This document shows positions 61,136 through 64,000 of a stretch of DNA of 64,000 bases, in pieces (the first letter of the stretch is position 1; every line of letters begins with the position of its first letter). The notes below the pieces were generated by a model, which was given only the letters and a program-made list of their open reading frames with translations, was not told the origin of the DNA and made no database searches. The stretch comes from Erodium maritimum (taxonomy: Eukaryota; Streptophyta; Magnoliopsida; Geraniales; Geraniaceae): assembly GCA_963921825.1 (NCBI GenBank), contig OY997594.1, positions 39,860,557-39,924,556 on the forward strand. Reading direction: 5' to 3'. The position numbers and the translations under genes were made by a program.

Positions 61136-63942
61136 AAATTCAGTAAACCGAACTCGGGACGCAAACATTTAAAACATAAAACACTTGAAACCTGTTTTGA
61201 GTAAGAACTCTGAAATTTCCATTTAGTTACCAAAAAATAATAGTATTTACAATACAAAAACGTCCCAACAAGTGGACGAGGTACAATATCCGTCACTAGA
61301 CTCAACAAAATAAAGACCAGACTCCGCTCCTAGCTCCACAAGCTTCAAGAGCTAACCTAGTCCGTCCGGTGATCAGTACCTGTAGGAAAAGCAGCTAGGG
61401 GTGAGCGTTCGCTCACCACCATGAATAATAGACTGACTATGGCATAACTTGTAGATAAAGCCAGTAACACCAACACCAAACCCAACACCGGGACTACAGT
61501 CCCCAACTCAAGTACTCAACTGACCCACAACTCGTTACCTTCCACAACAGACTCAACCTCAGACTCACAAAGCAAACCCGACACAACCGTTTATGACCTC
61601 CTCCAAAGACACGAAGACGGATCAGGCTAGCGAAAGAATGCTTAGAACCTGCCGAGACTCGTACACGGATCAGGCCAGCCAAAGAATGCTCGTAACCTGC
61701 CGAGACCCGGTCACGGATCAGGCTAGCCAAAGAATGCTCATAACCTTTCGGGATCCGGACACGGAACATGCTAGCCAAAGAATGCTCAGAACCTGTCGAG
61801 ACTCGAGTTTGGTCAGGCCAGCCAAAGAATGCCTGTAACCTGCCAAAATCCACACCACTCCCCGACACACAGTCGGGTCACTAACCTCGGGCAAACACAA
61901 CCACAATCACAAGCAAGTTCAACAAACCTACACTCAAGGCCACTCCAGACACCTCAACAGTCAAGACTCGAATTCAACAACCCCACGACCATCATGGCCT
62001 CCCAAGACACAACCACTGTAACTCACGGGCTCAACAACCCCAAGACACCAATAATAAAACACGGGCTCTCATGGCCACCCAAACTCAACAATAATACACG
62101 GGCTCTCAAGGCCACCCAAACTCAACAATAATACACGGGCTCTCAAGGCCACCCAAACTCAACAATAATACACGGGCTCTCATGGCCACCCAAAACATAA
62201 ATTTAAACAGTCATCCTCCGGGCATGGTCATATGCCTCCAGTAATTCTAATATCGCTAAGTTCTCTGTTCCTACGACACTACTAAGTGTCACATGCTTTT
62301 CTCATAACCGCTACAATCCCGTACCGTGATTTTCTAATATTTAAATAAACCTACTCAACCCACGACACCCCGGTGTCACATGCAATTCTGCTGTTAACTT
62401 TCCCTAATCAGGGCCGAGATCCGGCTACTTTTCCCTACCTCGTATATAACTCCAAAAGCGCTCCACTAAACCCCGATGTAATCCCAGTCAAACGCCGAGC
62501 TTCCCTTTGCCTCGGTCCGCAGCACGATCTAAAAGAACACAATTTTAACTCACTTTTAAACTAGTACGAATAAACCGAAAGTCAATAAACTTAACGCCCA
62601 AACGTAACCCCGACAATGTCGATCACTCCCAAACTTCCCAATTACTCGACATTGTCGATAAAAGACACGTAAAGGCCCGATTCGCCCGACATGGCGAATC
62701 TGCCCGGGTTTTGTAAATTGCCTTCCGGGGCTCCAAAAGTATCCGTTATCGTTTCTACGGTCTTAGAATAGTTCAAGGAACCCAATGTACTTGACGGAAT
62801 CGAATTCCGACTTCCGAGTCAATTAATTAACGTTTAAAGTTTCTAAAACCCGTTAATTACAACTTTTCCAATTTAATTCCAATTTTCGATTCGGTTTAGG
62901 GTAAAAGGCCCGGGGAACGTTTTAAACCTCCCGAACACTAAAACCGAGCACCCGAGTACGTGGGCCCCACCCGGCCCACTTGGGCCGTGGCCCTAGGGTT
63001 TCAAAGGGGCTCGGCCACCATGGTGGTGGCCGGCCCTATGTCCGGCCAGCCACCTCCTATGGTGGCCGGCCACCACCTAAGGTGGCCGGAGCTCCTCCCG
63101 AGCTCTCGGTCGCCGGAAAACGTGCAATTAAACCTCCAAACACCTCTAAAACGTCTCCCACAACCCCCAAAATTCACTACAACCCTAACTCATCATTTAT
63201 AACGAAACCCTAGCTTTTGAAAATAAACAAAACGACGATCGGTTTAGTACAAACCGTAGATGAAGACGAGGGGAAGACGTTTTCTTCTTGCTTTGAATCG
63301 ATCCAAGGGTTGGATGAACTTCCAAAACCCTAGCTTTAACCTTCTCTCTTCTTCTCCTTCTCCTTCTCTCTCTAACTCTCTTCTTCTCTCTTTCTATTTC
63401 AAACAACTAACTCTTTTTCCTTCTTTTTTTTCTTTTTGTATAAGTGTGGCCGGCCACCCCTAGTGTCCCCTCTAGTTTCCCCCCAAAACTAACACCACCA
63501 CAATTAGGACAAGTGTCAAGCTGGGTCCCACACCTTTTTGAAAATATCTAGTTGATATTTTCCATTCAGATTCGCGAAAATCGGACGTTTCGGGCCTCGA
63601 ACGGGCACTTTTTCCAAGAAATTACGAAACTTGGCGGGCCACAAGGAAACGGCTCAACTAAGACCGGTGCGACGACGGCTAAGCTTTTTGGATCCAAAAC
63701 GGTCCTCGAATGGACCAAAACGTCGCTCGGTTAACTTTTCCAGCGAAAAGTCAACATTTCCCAAATTGATCAGAAAGTTGCCCTGAGTCCCCTGGAACTC
63801 ATTTTGGTCGATAACGGGGTCAACTTAAGTCCGGTGTGACCCTCGGGGTCAATTTAGGTTAAATTAGGCGTCTGTCTAAATTTTTTTAAATTTTCCTGTT
63901 TCTCGCAGGTTTGACTGGCGTTGACCGGAAGTGGTTATTACA
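61136..63942 (-). repeat. 3' LTR of chromovirus C (2807 bp)
   Basis: On the plus strand it starts TGTCACGCCCCAAA and ends GTGGTTATTACA, followed by the polypurine complement gtctacccccctt. It carries a 48-bp minisatellite (61615-61855), the 58-bp family (about 61990-62190) and a GC-rich palindromic block (about 62960-63110, with CCACCATGGTGG at 63015-63026). The left flank is the Ptta-like relic. The other end of the element is outside the window, so no target duplication can be checked. Confidence 0.92.
61615..61855. repeat. Minisatellite, 48-bp unit, five copies (LTR of C)
   Basis: atcaggctagc / atcaggccagcc recurs at 61621, 61669 and 61717, with diverged units near 61765 and 61812. Each is followed by aaagaatgct and gaacctgccgag-type sequence. 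It sits at the LTR position that carries the 43-bp unit in A. Confidence 0.88.
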
Positions 63943-64000
63943 GTCTACCCCCCTTAAAGGAATTTCGTCCGCAAAATTTAAAACAGACGTACCTCGGGAT
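63943..64000 (-). mobile_element. Chromovirus C, polypurine tract and first internal bases (edge of window)
   Basis: gtctaccccccttaaagg is the polypurine complement. It is followed by gaatttcgtccgcaaaattt, as in D and B just inside the 3' LTR. The element continues beyond the window. Confidence 0.85.

Overview
This window is nuclear heterochromatin from a seed plant, most likely a flowering plant. The evidence is three or more copies of a Tekay/Del-type Ty3/gypsy chromovirus with 2.8-3.3 kb LTRs, a plant-type Ty1/copia element primed by initiator Met-tRNA, a plant LINE tail, a Ptta/En-Spm transposase relic, and plant-mitochondrial-looking DNA. I cannot name the species. I see no intact host gene, tRNA or rRNA gene. 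Nearly every open frame lies inside a repeat.

Layout: (1) 1-6372, the 3' part and 3' LTR of chromovirus A on the plus strand. (2) 6373-29160, one long tandem array of a ~182-bp satellite. Its edges (6373-8228 and 26284-29160) are diverged single monomers. Inside are two identical 1018-bp units (8229-10264) and then eleven nearly identical copies of a 1459-bp, eight-monomer higher-order repeat (HOR, 10265-26283). (3) 29161-38525, chromovirus D on the minus strand, inserted cleanly inside one satellite monomer with a 5-bp target duplication (CCTAC). (4) 38526-39599, the satellite resumes in register and then stops abruptly. (5) 39600-47369, a minus-strand Ty1/copia fossil whose right end lies in the LTR of chromovirus B. 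(6) 47370-55406, minus-strand chromovirus B. (7) 55407-61135, a patchwork of probable mitochondrial-derived DNA, a 5'-truncated LINE, a 27-base poly-C tract and a decayed Ptta/En-Spm transposase gene. (8) 61136-64000, the 3' LTR and first internal bases of minus-strand chromovirus C, which runs off the window.

The most notable object is the satellite. It is built from two monomer classes of different length, arranged B-A-B-B-B-B-A-A to make the 1459-bp HOR. Sparse sequence variants shared between non-adjacent HOR copies show recent exchange along the array. A young homogeneous core flanked by older diverged monomers, with chromoviruses inserted in it, is the organisation expected of a centromeric or pericentromeric array. 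Sequence alone cannot show that it binds CENH3.

The retroelements are all defective fossils. By-eye LTR comparisons give a consistent order: B is oldest (about 4% between its LTRs), the copia element lying in B's LTR is younger (about 1.5%), and D in the satellite is youngest (about 1%). B and D share an unusual GC-rich leader with 34-bp tandem repeats, in the place where gag would be expected.
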